NCBI GenBank assembly: GCA_021793405.1
Contig: JAJYSV010000001.1
Span: forward strand, 149,990-213,989
Length of the DNA stretch: 64,000 nt
Reading direction: 5' to 3'
From: Acidobacteriota bacterium
GTDB taxonomy: Bacteria; Acidobacteriota; Terriglobia; Terriglobales; Acidobacteriaceae
Part shown: positions 1 through 7,404 of the stretch, one piece after another
Layout: the number at the start of each line of letters is the position of its first letter
How positions within the stretch are numbered: the stretch's first letter is position 1
Program-made: the position numbers and the translations under genes
Notes under the pieces: generated by a model
What the model saw: the letters and a program-made list of their open reading frames with translations, nothing else
Told to the model about the DNA's origin: nothing
Database searches by the model: none

Positions 1-905
1 CAGCGCGCTGGCACGAAGCGAATTAGAAAACGATCATCCAGTAGCAGGAACCCCAGCGCGAACACAATGTAATTCAAAAACGCATAATTGGCGGTCAGGA
101 TGACGACGATCTGCCACGGCGTCACGATAAAGAAGCATAGGATGCGCCAACGACGCGGTAGAAACAGCATCCATACAATCACCAGTTCCAACGCCAGCGT
201 GGCCACGACGGTGGAGGCCTGAAACCAATGCGGAAGATGCTGCACATACCAGCCAATCCACGTGGGCAGCGGACCATTCTGGTAGTACTGGTCCATCGCA
301 GTAAGATGACGCCACTCGGGATCGCCGCTGGCCAGCTTCACGACGCCGGACTCAAAGTAGATGCGGAACCACTCCCATAGCAGGAGAAACAGGCTGGCGC
401 GTATTGGCAGTCGCCGCCTTCCCCACCCGGGAAAGAATCCGCCGGGAGCAAAGAAAAGCGACAGAAAGCCTGCCTCCAGCAGCATGCCATCCGATTGGTA
501 GCCGGAAAAATCTCCTGCTGCGCTTACGAAGGAAAGGAAGCAGACGAAGCAAACCGCCAGCATGGCGCGCGGCCAGACATTGGCGACAACCAGCAGCGAA
601 GCCGCGATGCCCACCCAGCAGAGTGCCATCAGCATGTGGGAACCGCCGGAAATCCAGAGAAGAGTTGGCGCGTACCAGAAGCGCAGCGAACCGAGGCCGC
701 GCTCCACTGCGGCAAGATATCCATCGGCGGGAAGGATTCCCTGGGGTCCGATCAAGCCGCGAATCTGAAAGATGAGCGAGTAGAACGCGGAAAAATAGAT
801 CAGGCCCAGGGCCCGCAGAAAAATCCAGCGGGAAATATGATGATCGGGTGTGCCCTGGTCGGGGTCGAACCAACCGCTGACCGTGTGTGCGGGAGCCCAG
901 TTCAT
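1..905 (-). CDS. Lipase maturation factor (LMF1)-like membrane protein, 3' end outside window
   Basis: The reading frame starts at ATG 905 (an in-frame stop lies just upstream) and stays open to the window edge, giving at least 301 residues, so the C terminus is missing. The translation has several hydrophobic segments. It also has the phrases typical of the LMF1/LMF2 family: IGPQGILPADGYL near residue 50, YQSDGMLLEAGFLSLFFAP near 135, and FESGVVKLASGDPEW with LTAMDQYYQNGPLPTW near 185-210. Eukaryotic LMF1 matures lipases in the ER. The bacterial homologues are uncharacterised integral membrane proteins, so no substrate can be named. It is the last gene visible in the leftward run and lies 84 bp after the VKOR-like gene. 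No good Shine-Dalgarno precedes the start. Confidence 0.72.
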   Translation of the reverse strand, partial: MNWAPAHTVSGWFDPDQGTPDHHISRWIFLRALGLIYFSAFYSLIFQIRGLIGPQGILPADGYLAAVERGLGSLRFWYAPTLLWISGGSHMLMALCWVGIAASLLVVANVWPRAMLAVCFVCFLSFVSAAGDFSGYQSDGMLLEAGFLSLFFAPGGFFPGWGRRRLPIRASLFLLLWEWFRIYFESGVVKLASGDPEWRHLTAMDQYYQNGPLPTWIGWYVQHLPHWFQASTVVATLALELVIVWMLFLPRRWRILCFFIVTPWQIVVILTANYAFLNYIVFALGFLLLDDRFLIRFVPAR

Positions 906-989
906 CGACTAGCGAATTATAGAGCCAATGCGGCACTCCCGACACGCGGATCCGTGCGCGGAAAACGAAATTCCAGGAGCGCGCCGTCT

Positions 990-1481
990 TCACACCAGGT
1001 GGGGCCGCTCCGCCTCACGCGCTTTGCGCGCGAAGTAGACCACGCCAGCCGTCGCGGCTGCCGTGCCCACGCACCAGGAGCATATCCGCCCATGTTGCGT
1101 AATTTGCTTGCGAAGACCCCGGATCGCCATGGCTGCATCCAGGGCCACTTTGGCGCGCAACATTTTTCGCACCACCGGCCGCGATGGTTTCGCAGCCATC
1201 AGCAAGGCCAGGGTGACACCATAGCTGGCAACGCCCAGAACTCCGTCGGGAATGCCAAAGCGATACGCCCCCTTCGAGGTGACGATCCGCTTAGAGTTAA
1301 AGATTCGTCCTGGCGGGTCCGGCAGGTTCCGCACAATTTTCAGTTGCACCAGCGCCACCGGAGTCAATGACGCCATCGCGGCGCAACAGCAGGCGATCGC
1401 CATGCCCTTGTGGACCGGGCACACTTTACGCAGTGCAACCGAGCTTATCGGTTGGTTGTCTGTTTCCAGCTGCAACGACAT
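990..1481 (-). CDS. Vitamin K epoxide reductase (VKOR)-like membrane protein
   Basis: A 163-residue protein with three to four hydrophobic helices. GIPDGVLGVASYG in the middle and CSWCV near residue 137 match the second and fourth helices of the VKOR family. In that family the CxxC in helix four is the redox centre that passes electrons to quinone while re-oxidising a DsbA-like partner. No fused thioredoxin domain is present. The start is well supported: AAAGGAG lies 7 nt before ATG 1481, even though this puts the first 56 bp inside the 3' end of the SDR gene upstream. The neighbours are redox enzymes, which fits a disulfide or quinone role. VKOR assignment is from motifs only; short bacterial VKOR-like proteins vary widely. 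Confidence 0.6.
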   Translation of the reverse strand: MSLQLETDNQPISSVALRKVCPVHKGMAIACCCAAMASLTPVALVQLKIVRNLPDPPGRIFNSKRIVTSKGAYRFGIPDGVLGVASYGVTLALLMAAKPSRPVVRKMLRAKVALDAAMAIRGLRKQITQHGRICSWCVGTAAATAGVVYFARKAREAERPHLV

Positions 1482-2499
1482 TGCCAGTCTCCTTTCGGGA
1501 TTGCTGAGTCTTTTTCCAGCCCACGACAGCCGCCGTCACCAGCGCGGCTCCAGCGGCCACAAACCAATTATGATGCAGATCCATGAAGACCTGTGGGCTG
1601 AAAGAGCGCGATCGCTTGTCGAACGGCCCGTGCGCGCCGTGCCGGCCGGGAACATAGTCCCATAGATTGTTGGGCCGGTTCGGATCATCCGGAATATCGG
1701 TCTGCTGCGCCTCGTATCCGGTATCTCCCAGGTAGCGATCGAGCAGTCCGGGGACAAAAATCTGACCGATCATCGACTCCACCGTCGGCGAGCCTACCCA
1801 ATACTCGCGTCGAGGCCGATCCACTCCCGCGGCATGGACAACAACTTTGGCGGCGACTTCCGGCTGAAAAATGGGAGGCACGGGCTGTGGTTTATCTGGA
1901 AGCCGACTTTTCACCCACGTGAACTGGACAGTGTTCATTGCCGGCATTTGCACTACTGTCAGCTGGACATTGCTTTTGTCGTGATACAGTTCGCACCGCA
2001 GAGAATCCGTAAATCCAATGATGGCGTGTTTCGCGCCACAGTAGGCGGACTGCAAGGGAATGCTGCGTACCGTCAGCGCCGAACCCACCTGAATGATGGT
2101 CCCGCAGTCGCGCGGCAGCATCCGGCGCAAAGCTGACTGCGTTCCGTAGACATAGCCCAGATAGGTAACCTCTGTGACCCGTTTGTACTCTTCCGCTGTC
2201 ATCTCCTTCACCGGAGAAAATACCGAAACCATGGCATTATTCACCCACACATCGATCGGTCCAAAGGTTTCCTCCAGTCGGCTGGCAGCCTGTTCGATAG
2301 ACGGGGCATCGCTCACGTCGAGCGGCAGGACCAGCGCTTGTCCGCCCAATAGCCGCACCTCTTCACTGCACGCTTCCAGGGCCTGCCGATTGCGTGCAAT
2401 CAGCCCGATCCGCGCCCGCTGTTTCGCAAATGCATGCGCGATAGCGCGGCCCAGACCTGCGGAAGCCCCGGTGACCATGACAACTTGGTTCAATTTCAT
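1426..2499 (-). CDS. SDR family oxidoreductase with C-terminal membrane anchor
   Basis: A classical short-chain dehydrogenase of 357 residues. The N-terminal TGASAGLG (residues 10-17) is the NAD(P) fold. VNNAM replaces the usual NNAG, and YCGAKHA holds the catalytic Tyr-x3-Lys. The domain of about 250 residues is followed by an extension that ends in a hydrophobic helix (NWFVAAGAALVTAAVVGW) and a basic tail. The enzyme is therefore probably tethered to the inner face of the membrane. The start has AAAGGAAG upstream. The substrate is unknown. SDRs with this extension often sit beside GMC oxidoreductases and ThDP enzymes in soil bacteria, as here. The 3' end overlaps the VKOR-like gene by 56 bp. 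Confidence 0.85.
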   Translation of the reverse strand: MKLNQVVMVTGASAGLGRAIAHAFAKQRARIGLIARNRQALEACSEEVRLLGGQALVLPLDVSDAPSIEQAASRLEETFGPIDVWVNNAMVSVFSPVKEMTAEEYKRVTEVTYLGYVYGTQSALRRMLPRDCGTIIQVGSALTVRSIPLQSAYCGAKHAIIGFTDSLRCELYHDKSNVQLTVVQMPAMNTVQFTWVKSRLPDKPQPVPPIFQPEVAAKVVVHAAGVDRPRREYWVGSPTVESMIGQIFVPGLLDRYLGDTGYEAQQTDIPDDPNRPNNLWDYVPGRHGAHGPFDKRSRSFSPQVFMDLHHNWFVAAGAALVTAAVVGWKKTQQSRKETGNVVAAGNRQPTDKLGCTA

Positions 2500-2597
2500 T
2501 CAACTTCCTTTCTTGGGGGCTGCTTGAAATGATCCTCTCAGACTTTGTTTTTGAACGCCATCGAGACCGGCAAGCCCCTAATCGGTGAGATGCCATT

Positions 2598-3827
2598 TCA
2601 CGCCGCTAGCTCCAGCGCGGATGCCGTGTTTTGAAAGTCCGTCAGGACCTCCGCGCCGTGGTCCGTTACGGCAACAACATCGCAATGGCGCATGCCCCCG
2701 TAACCATCGATATAGATCGCCGGTTCGATGTTGAAGGTCATGCCAATTTCCAAAATATCCGTGGATTTTGGGTGGATTCTTGGGATAGCGTCGTGGTTGG
2801 CCGCCGAAAAACCCACTCCATGTCCAGTCGCATGTTTAAAATTTTCCCCGAATCCGCGTCCCGCCAGCACGTCGCGAGCCGCCTTGTCGATTTCCGCCGC
2901 GACCACGCCGGCGGAGATGCGAGCCAGTGCGGCCTGCCGTGCCTCCAGGATTGCGGCGCGCATGGCCGTTTGTTTCGCATCCGCCTGGCCGCAGGTGTAG
3001 GTGCGGGTGATGTCGGTCCAGTAGCCATCGGCTTGAGAATTGCAATGGATCATCGCCAGATCTCCGGGCTCAATCGTGCGTGTTCTTGTCCGCGCATAGG
3101 CCGCATGGGCGGTCGCGGAGTTCGCCCCGGACATGCAGAAATAGAACGCATCCGTGCACACGGCCTGTTTCCGGGCCGGGCACGCTGCGTAGGCAGACCG
3201 AAAAAACTCCGCTGCCCGCGGTTCCACCGAACCTGATTTGAGTTCCGTGCTGCCCGCTTCATACGCAGCCTGGGCAAGCTTGCAAGAAAGACGCAGGCGA
3301 TCCAGCTCGCGCGGCGTCTTTGCCATACTCAACCGTACCAGCAGGTCGTCGGCGGAAATCAGCACGATCTGTGGAAAAGCATCCTGTACGATGTCGCGCA
3401 ACGTCGAGCCCAAATGCGATTGCGCCAGATACGAGACGGGAGCGAGAGTGCCATGCAACTCCACTCCGATCCGCGCCGAGTCGAGGCCCAGCGAAGCTAC
3501 AAGATGAGCGAGCGGTTGAGCAATGGCCTTTTTTGAATTTGTGATTTGGCTCAGCGATCCCGGTTGAAAAGTGGCGCGTTGAGCAATCGACATTTGTGCC
3601 GCAATTTCCTCTTCGTCCTCGGGCAGCAGCAGATGCACCGACCCGTCCGCCGTGAACAGCGCTACCGTATTTGCCATCACGGGCCAATAGCCTGTGAGCA
3701 GCAGCACGTGGGAGGGTAGGCAGCAGAACACCGCGTCCAATTTCTGTTCGCGTAGCGTCGCAACGACGCGGTCGATGCGGTCGATATCGGGTGGAACGTT
3801 CGCGGTGGTGTTGGCTGCATCGATCAT
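2598..3827 (-). CDS. M24-fold (Xaa-Pro aminopeptidase-like) protein with incomplete metal site
   Basis: 409 residues with an N-terminal creatinase-like domain and a C-terminal pita-bread domain. GYWTDITRTYTCG, ATGHGVGF and FNIEPAIY are M24 landmarks and keep one Asp, the His and one Glu of the five-ligand metal centre. The first Asp position reads MIHCNSQADGYW (His in place of Asp), and the last Glu reads MRHCDVVAV (Cys in place of Glu). With two ligands changed, ordinary dimetal peptidase activity is doubtful. Creatinase is a known non-metal relative. The start ATG overlaps the GMC stop by 4 bp, so the two are translationally coupled. Its role is probably tied to the oxidoreductases around it. 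Confidence 0.8.
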   Translation of the reverse strand: MIDAANTTANVPPDIDRIDRVVATLREQKLDAVFCCLPSHVLLLTGYWPVMANTVALFTADGSVHLLLPEDEEEIAAQMSIAQRATFQPGSLSQITNSKKAIAQPLAHLVASLGLDSARIGVELHGTLAPVSYLAQSHLGSTLRDIVQDAFPQIVLISADDLLVRLSMAKTPRELDRLRLSCKLAQAAYEAGSTELKSGSVEPRAAEFFRSAYAACPARKQAVCTDAFYFCMSGANSATAHAAYARTRTRTIEPGDLAMIHCNSQADGYWTDITRTYTCGQADAKQTAMRAAILEARQAALARISAGVVAAEIDKAARDVLAGRGFGENFKHATGHGVGFSAANHDAIPRIHPKSTDILEIGMTFNIEPAIYIDGYGGMRHCDVVAVTDHGAEVLTDFQNTASALELAA

Positions 3828-5569
3828 GACGTTAGATTGGCCAAGCGCGGAACCCCGCGCCCGTACGTCCCCGGAGGTGCAAGATCGCGTCGGATGGCTG
3901 GCTGCATCATATCCCGATGGTTGGTGTTAAAAATAGATTCCCCTTGGGCTATTAAGTAATCACCCGTCCGTGCGGCCAGGGCCTGAATCGTCAGCCCGGG
4001 ATTAGCCGATCCTTGCGTGGGCAGAATGCTGCCGTCGCATACGAAAAGGTTGGCGACATCGTGGGTGCGTCCGTATTTATCCACAACCGAGGTGCGAGGA
4101 TCGGTGCCCATGCGCGCCGCGCCTACGAGATGCGCGAAACGCGTCTCCTGCACAACTTCTTCCGCGCCCGCCGCGCCCATCACTTCTATCACTTTGTTTT
4201 TTCCGAACTCGATCAGCTTCTCGTCATTGTCATGGAGACCAAAAGTAACCTTTGCAACCGGAATGCCGAAACGATCCTTGGCCTCGGCAAGCTGCACGCG
4301 ATTTTCCGGCCAGGGCAGGATTTCTCCCAGCAAAGCGATCGCCGCCCAATGGTTGTAATCCATCATGATGCGGCGCAGCCCCCATCCCCACGCGCCTTTG
4401 GCCGTCATCATCTGCTTGGCGAACGCGATAGGAAGCGGGCCCACGGTCTGGATGGCAAAGCCGCGCGCAAAATCCCGCTTGGAATCGGTTTCGTAGAATT
4501 CTTCCGTCAGTGCGTGGGCGGGCGGAGCTTTGTAAATGCGAACCAGATCATGAAAGCGCCCCAGCACTACGTTGCCGGCCTGCGCCATCAAATAGCGACC
4601 CACCGTGTCGCTGGAATTAGCCAGCCCATTCTCGTGGCCCGGGCAGGCCGAGTTCAATAGCAGGCGCGGCGTTTCAATTGCATATCCGGAAACAATGACG
4701 GCCTTCGCCCTTTGAAAATGCTCTTGCCCGTGCACATCGAAATAGCTGACCCCAGTTACCCGATTTTCCTTGTTCACATGAATGCGGCTCACCATCGAAT
4801 CATCGCGAATCTCGGCGCCACTTCTCAGCGCGTCCGGAACATGCGTGATCAGCGTGCTGGCCTTGGCGCCCACCTTGCATGCCTGAATACAGAAACCGCG
4901 ATAGATGCAATGCTGCCGATCGCCGTGGGAACCGGAGAGGATCGCAACCGGGCCGCCAATGCTGACGCCGATGCCGAGTTTGGTGCAGCCCTGGATGAGA
5001 ACATCGCCGGCGCCGCCCATGGGATGAGGGCCATACGCGTAGCCATGCGGGTCGCCCCAGGGATAGTAGGCTGGCCCCGCCACCGGCATTTCCAGTTCGA
5101 GCTGCTCGTAATACGGCTTCAACTCTTCATACGTCATCGGCCAGTCGATGCCGACTCCGTCTTCGGAATGAATGCGAAAATCCGATGGATGCAGCCTCGG
5201 CGTAAAGGCTGCCCAGTGCACCGATCCTCCACCAACGCCGCGGCCGGAGTTGTTCGCGCCCAGCGCCAGTGGATGCGTTCCTCCCGTGATGCGCAGTTGC
5301 TCCCAATAGAGATTGTGGGAACCCGCTTCATCGCTGACCCAGTCGCGTTCCGTGTTCCAGAAGGGACCTGCTTCGAGGCCCAGCACGCGAAAGCCGGCGC
5401 GCGCAAGACGCTGCAACAGCACTCCTCCAGCAGAGCCGACGCCGATAACAACGTAGTCGACTTCCTCTTCTCCAAACCGCCGCATCGGTACGTCGATTTC
5501 CTGTATGGGTCCGAGTGCGTGTCCGTTTCCGTTGCGCTCATTGAAGAGGTATTTTTTCAGCGGATTCAA
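3824..5569 (-). CDS. GMC family oxidoreductase (gluconate/alcohol dehydrogenase-like large subunit)
   Basis: I start this 581-residue flavoprotein at TTG 5569, which has GGAGG six bases upstream and overlaps the end of the subunit 3 gene (ATTGA). The dinucleotide-binding motif GVGSAGG is at residues 43-49. The C terminus has the GMC signature, with AHLVGAARMG (active-site His) and QGSANPGLTIQALAAR (Asn and FAD-binding end). The family oxidises sugars, sugar acids or alcohols and passes electrons to quinone or cytochrome. No Tat or Sec signal is visible on this subunit or on its small partner. The pairing with subunit 3 directly upstream is typical of membrane-associated gluconate- or glucose-3-type dehydrogenases. 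The actual substrate is not evident. Confidence 0.88.
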   Translation of the reverse strand: MNPLKKYLFNERNGNGHALGPIQEIDVPMRRFGEEEVDYVVIGVGSAGGVLLQRLARAGFRVLGLEAGPFWNTERDWVSDEAGSHNLYWEQLRITGGTHPLALGANNSGRGVGGGSVHWAAFTPRLHPSDFRIHSEDGVGIDWPMTYEELKPYYEQLELEMPVAGPAYYPWGDPHGYAYGPHPMGGAGDVLIQGCTKLGIGVSIGGPVAILSGSHGDRQHCIYRGFCIQACKVGAKASTLITHVPDALRSGAEIRDDSMVSRIHVNKENRVTGVSYFDVHGQEHFQRAKAVIVSGYAIETPRLLLNSACPGHENGLANSSDTVGRYLMAQAGNVVLGRFHDLVRIYKAPPAHALTEEFYETDSKRDFARGFAIQTVGPLPIAFAKQMMTAKGAWGWGLRRIMMDYNHWAAIALLGEILPWPENRVQLAEAKDRFGIPVAKVTFGLHDNDEKLIEFGKNKVIEVMGAAGAEEVVQETRFAHLVGAARMGTDPRTSVVDKYGRTHDVANLFVCDGSILPTQGSANPGLTIQALAARTGDYLIAQGESIFNTNHRDMMQPAIRRDLAPPGTYGRGVPRLANLTS

Positions 5570-6285
5570 TGGGTGCCTCCCTGCCCCGGCGTGGCCTGAT
5601 GCAGGTCGTGCCCGCTGATCAATTCGTAAATGTCGGAGACAGAATCCTCGGGCGCTTCCCACTCATAACGCTGCTCCTCGACTTCCCATGGTTCCGCTTC
5701 GCCACGCTCCAGACGCATGTAGGCGCGCGGATAGGCGGGGCCGCCGAAACCGATCTCATCCCAGGCGTACGGATGCGCGTAGTACGCCTCGGCAGCGTCC
5801 TGCACCATCAGCATCCAGAAGCGATGCACCGGCATCCGCTCCCAAATATGGTGCGCCCCTTCCGGCTTGCCATCGTGCAGGGTTCGAAGCAGCTTGTCCT
5901 GTTCCAGCGGCGTCAGTTCCAGAAATCCGCGTCCATCCTTGCCTCGTGCAATCTCTTCGATCGCTTGCATCCCCAGGCGATAGGCCTCCTGATCGGGGGG
6001 CATGTTTTCATATCGGTAGCCGTCGAGCCGGTTTGTATGCAGACGCTCATCCACCACGGGAACGATGGGAATTCTGTACTTCTCGTCACGATCAATCTGG
6101 GGAAGGATGTGCTCGAAGATCGCCTCGATCAGCGGAGCTTCCTCGGGAGTGAAGAAATGAAGTTCGAGCGATCGCGCCACCCGTTTCAATACGGTCGCAC
6201 GCGTTGCTTCGTCCCAGTTGGCCTGCTGGCCGAGCGTGGAAAATCCCGGATAATACCCCGGCTGCACAGAGGTGCGTCCCTTCAT
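5566..6285 (-). CDS. Gluconate 2-dehydrogenase subunit 3 family protein
   Basis: A 239-residue protein of the small-subunit family that partners GMC dehydrogenases. The recognisable core is LHFFTPEEAPLIEAIFEHI, then IPIVPVVDERL, and in the middle the Asp/Glu-rich helices around GFLELTPLEQDKLL. The C terminus carries GGPAYPRAYMRLERG. Family members bind or mature the large subunit and are often Tat-exported, but this one has no twin-arginine leader. GGAGGGAATC sits just before the start ATG, which overlaps the stop of the upstream membrane protein (ATGA). Its stop overlaps the GMC start. This tight coupling argues that the two subunits are made in equal amounts. Confidence 0.82.
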   Translation of the reverse strand: MKGRTSVQPGYYPGFSTLGQQANWDEATRATVLKRVARSLELHFFTPEEAPLIEAIFEHILPQIDRDEKYRIPIVPVVDERLHTNRLDGYRYENMPPDQEAYRLGMQAIEEIARGKDGRGFLELTPLEQDKLLRTLHDGKPEGAHHIWERMPVHRFWMLMVQDAAEAYYAHPYAWDEIGFGGPAYPRAYMRLERGEAEPWEVEEQRYEWEAPEDSVSDIYELISGHDLHQATPGQGGTH

Positions 6286-7313
6286 GATTCCCTCCGCATC
6301 AGGCTCGCTAACAAGCCCAGCATGCCGCAGGCGCTGAACAACAGAGGAGCCAGAATCGGCGGTCCGTACAAGACGTTGTAGAGCAAGTGTTTTCTACCGC
6401 CCGGACGTCTGAAAATTCCCCGCGCGTGGTAGAAGAATCCCACGCCGCCGTCCACTACTGCAGCCGCGGAAAGCGCAGGCAGCCAGGTATGGGCGGGTTT
6501 GCGATTGCGCATGGCCGCGATGCAGGCGGCGATCAACATCGGGGACAGAACCACGGGAGTCCATTGCGCCTTGTAGCGGAAATTATTTTTATAGTGAGAA
6601 TAGAAAGCCTCAAAGCCGCTGAAAAATGCGGCGAATGCGGCGGCGAGCGCCATGTGCTTCTGGAATTTTCCCTCGCGCAGATCCTGGCTCAACGTGATCG
6701 TTTCGGGCTTGGAAATCCGCTTGCCTGGCAGCGCCTTCGTCCAATGATGTTCATGAGCGGCTCGCGGAATCCAGGCAATGTCGTCGGCAGGATGATCGGC
6801 ATCATCTTCCCGGCGAAGATAGGAGGCGATCAGGCCGAGATACGCGCTGATGCCGAACAAGAGAGGAGCGAAAACAGGCGGCCCCATGACCATGTTCGTC
6901 ATGGGAAACCGCCACCCTCCCGGCTTGCGAGCAATGCCGCGCAGGTGAAAGTAAAATCCGAGAACACCATCTGCCAACGTCAGCGCGGCAATGGGCCGAA
7001 GCACGCGTCGGGCGCCGCGCCTGCTCATAAACCCGGCCGCTGCTCCGGCGACCAACAACAGGCTGAGAGCCACCGGCGTGTACATCACTCTGCGGCTGTA
7101 ACTGCCTCGATAGTGTTCGTAGCCGACTTCGAGTCCAGTCAGCAGGCTGGAAGCGCCCGACAACAGGGCCAGGCCCCTCTGAAATCGTCCCTCGCGAAGA
7201 TGTTCATCCACCGCTTCGATTGCATCCAAGCCTTCCGACTCCAACGACTGTCCCGGCCTTTCCATTTCGACCACTCGTTGCAATTCCAATCGTTGCATCT
7301 TGGCTTTATCCAT
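6282..7313 (-). CDS. Internally duplicated membrane protein, function unknown
   Basis: 343 residues from ATG 7313, chosen because GGAG lies five bases upstream; the frame extends a further 25 codons without a ribosome site. The protein is a tandem duplication. Residues 40-170 and 213-343 both begin REGxFQ, continue with a Gly-rich helix and E-YEHY/FYSHY, then TPVxLSxxL, then D-GVxGFxxHxRGIxRxPGG, and end xxGPPxxAPLLF. Each half has about four hydrophobic helices. The conserved His, Arg and Glu pairs between the halves could bind a cofactor, but I do not recognise the family. It lies between the ThDP enzyme and the dehydrogenase subunits and overlaps the latter by 4 bp, so it probably belongs to the same electron-transfer unit. 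Confidence 0.75.
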   Translation of the reverse strand: MDKAKMQRLELQRVVEMERPGQSLESEGLDAIEAVDEHLREGRFQRGLALLSGASSLLTGLEVGYEHYRGSYSRRVMYTPVALSLLLVAGAAAGFMSRRGARRVLRPIAALTLADGVLGFYFHLRGIARKPGGWRFPMTNMVMGPPVFAPLLFGISAYLGLIASYLRREDDADHPADDIAWIPRAAHEHHWTKALPGKRISKPETITLSQDLREGKFQKHMALAAAFAAFFSGFEAFYSHYKNNFRYKAQWTPVVLSPMLIAACIAAMRNRKPAHTWLPALSAAAVVDGGVGFFYHARGIFRRPGGRKHLLYNVLYGPPILAPLLFSACGMLGLLASLMRRES

Positions 7314-7404
7314 CAAGTCTCCGTATCTCGTTGCCGTGGGAAATTTCGGAAGAGCGCTCCAACCCGCAATTCCTTGGCCGCGCTCCATGCACGGTTGAAT
7401 CTGG

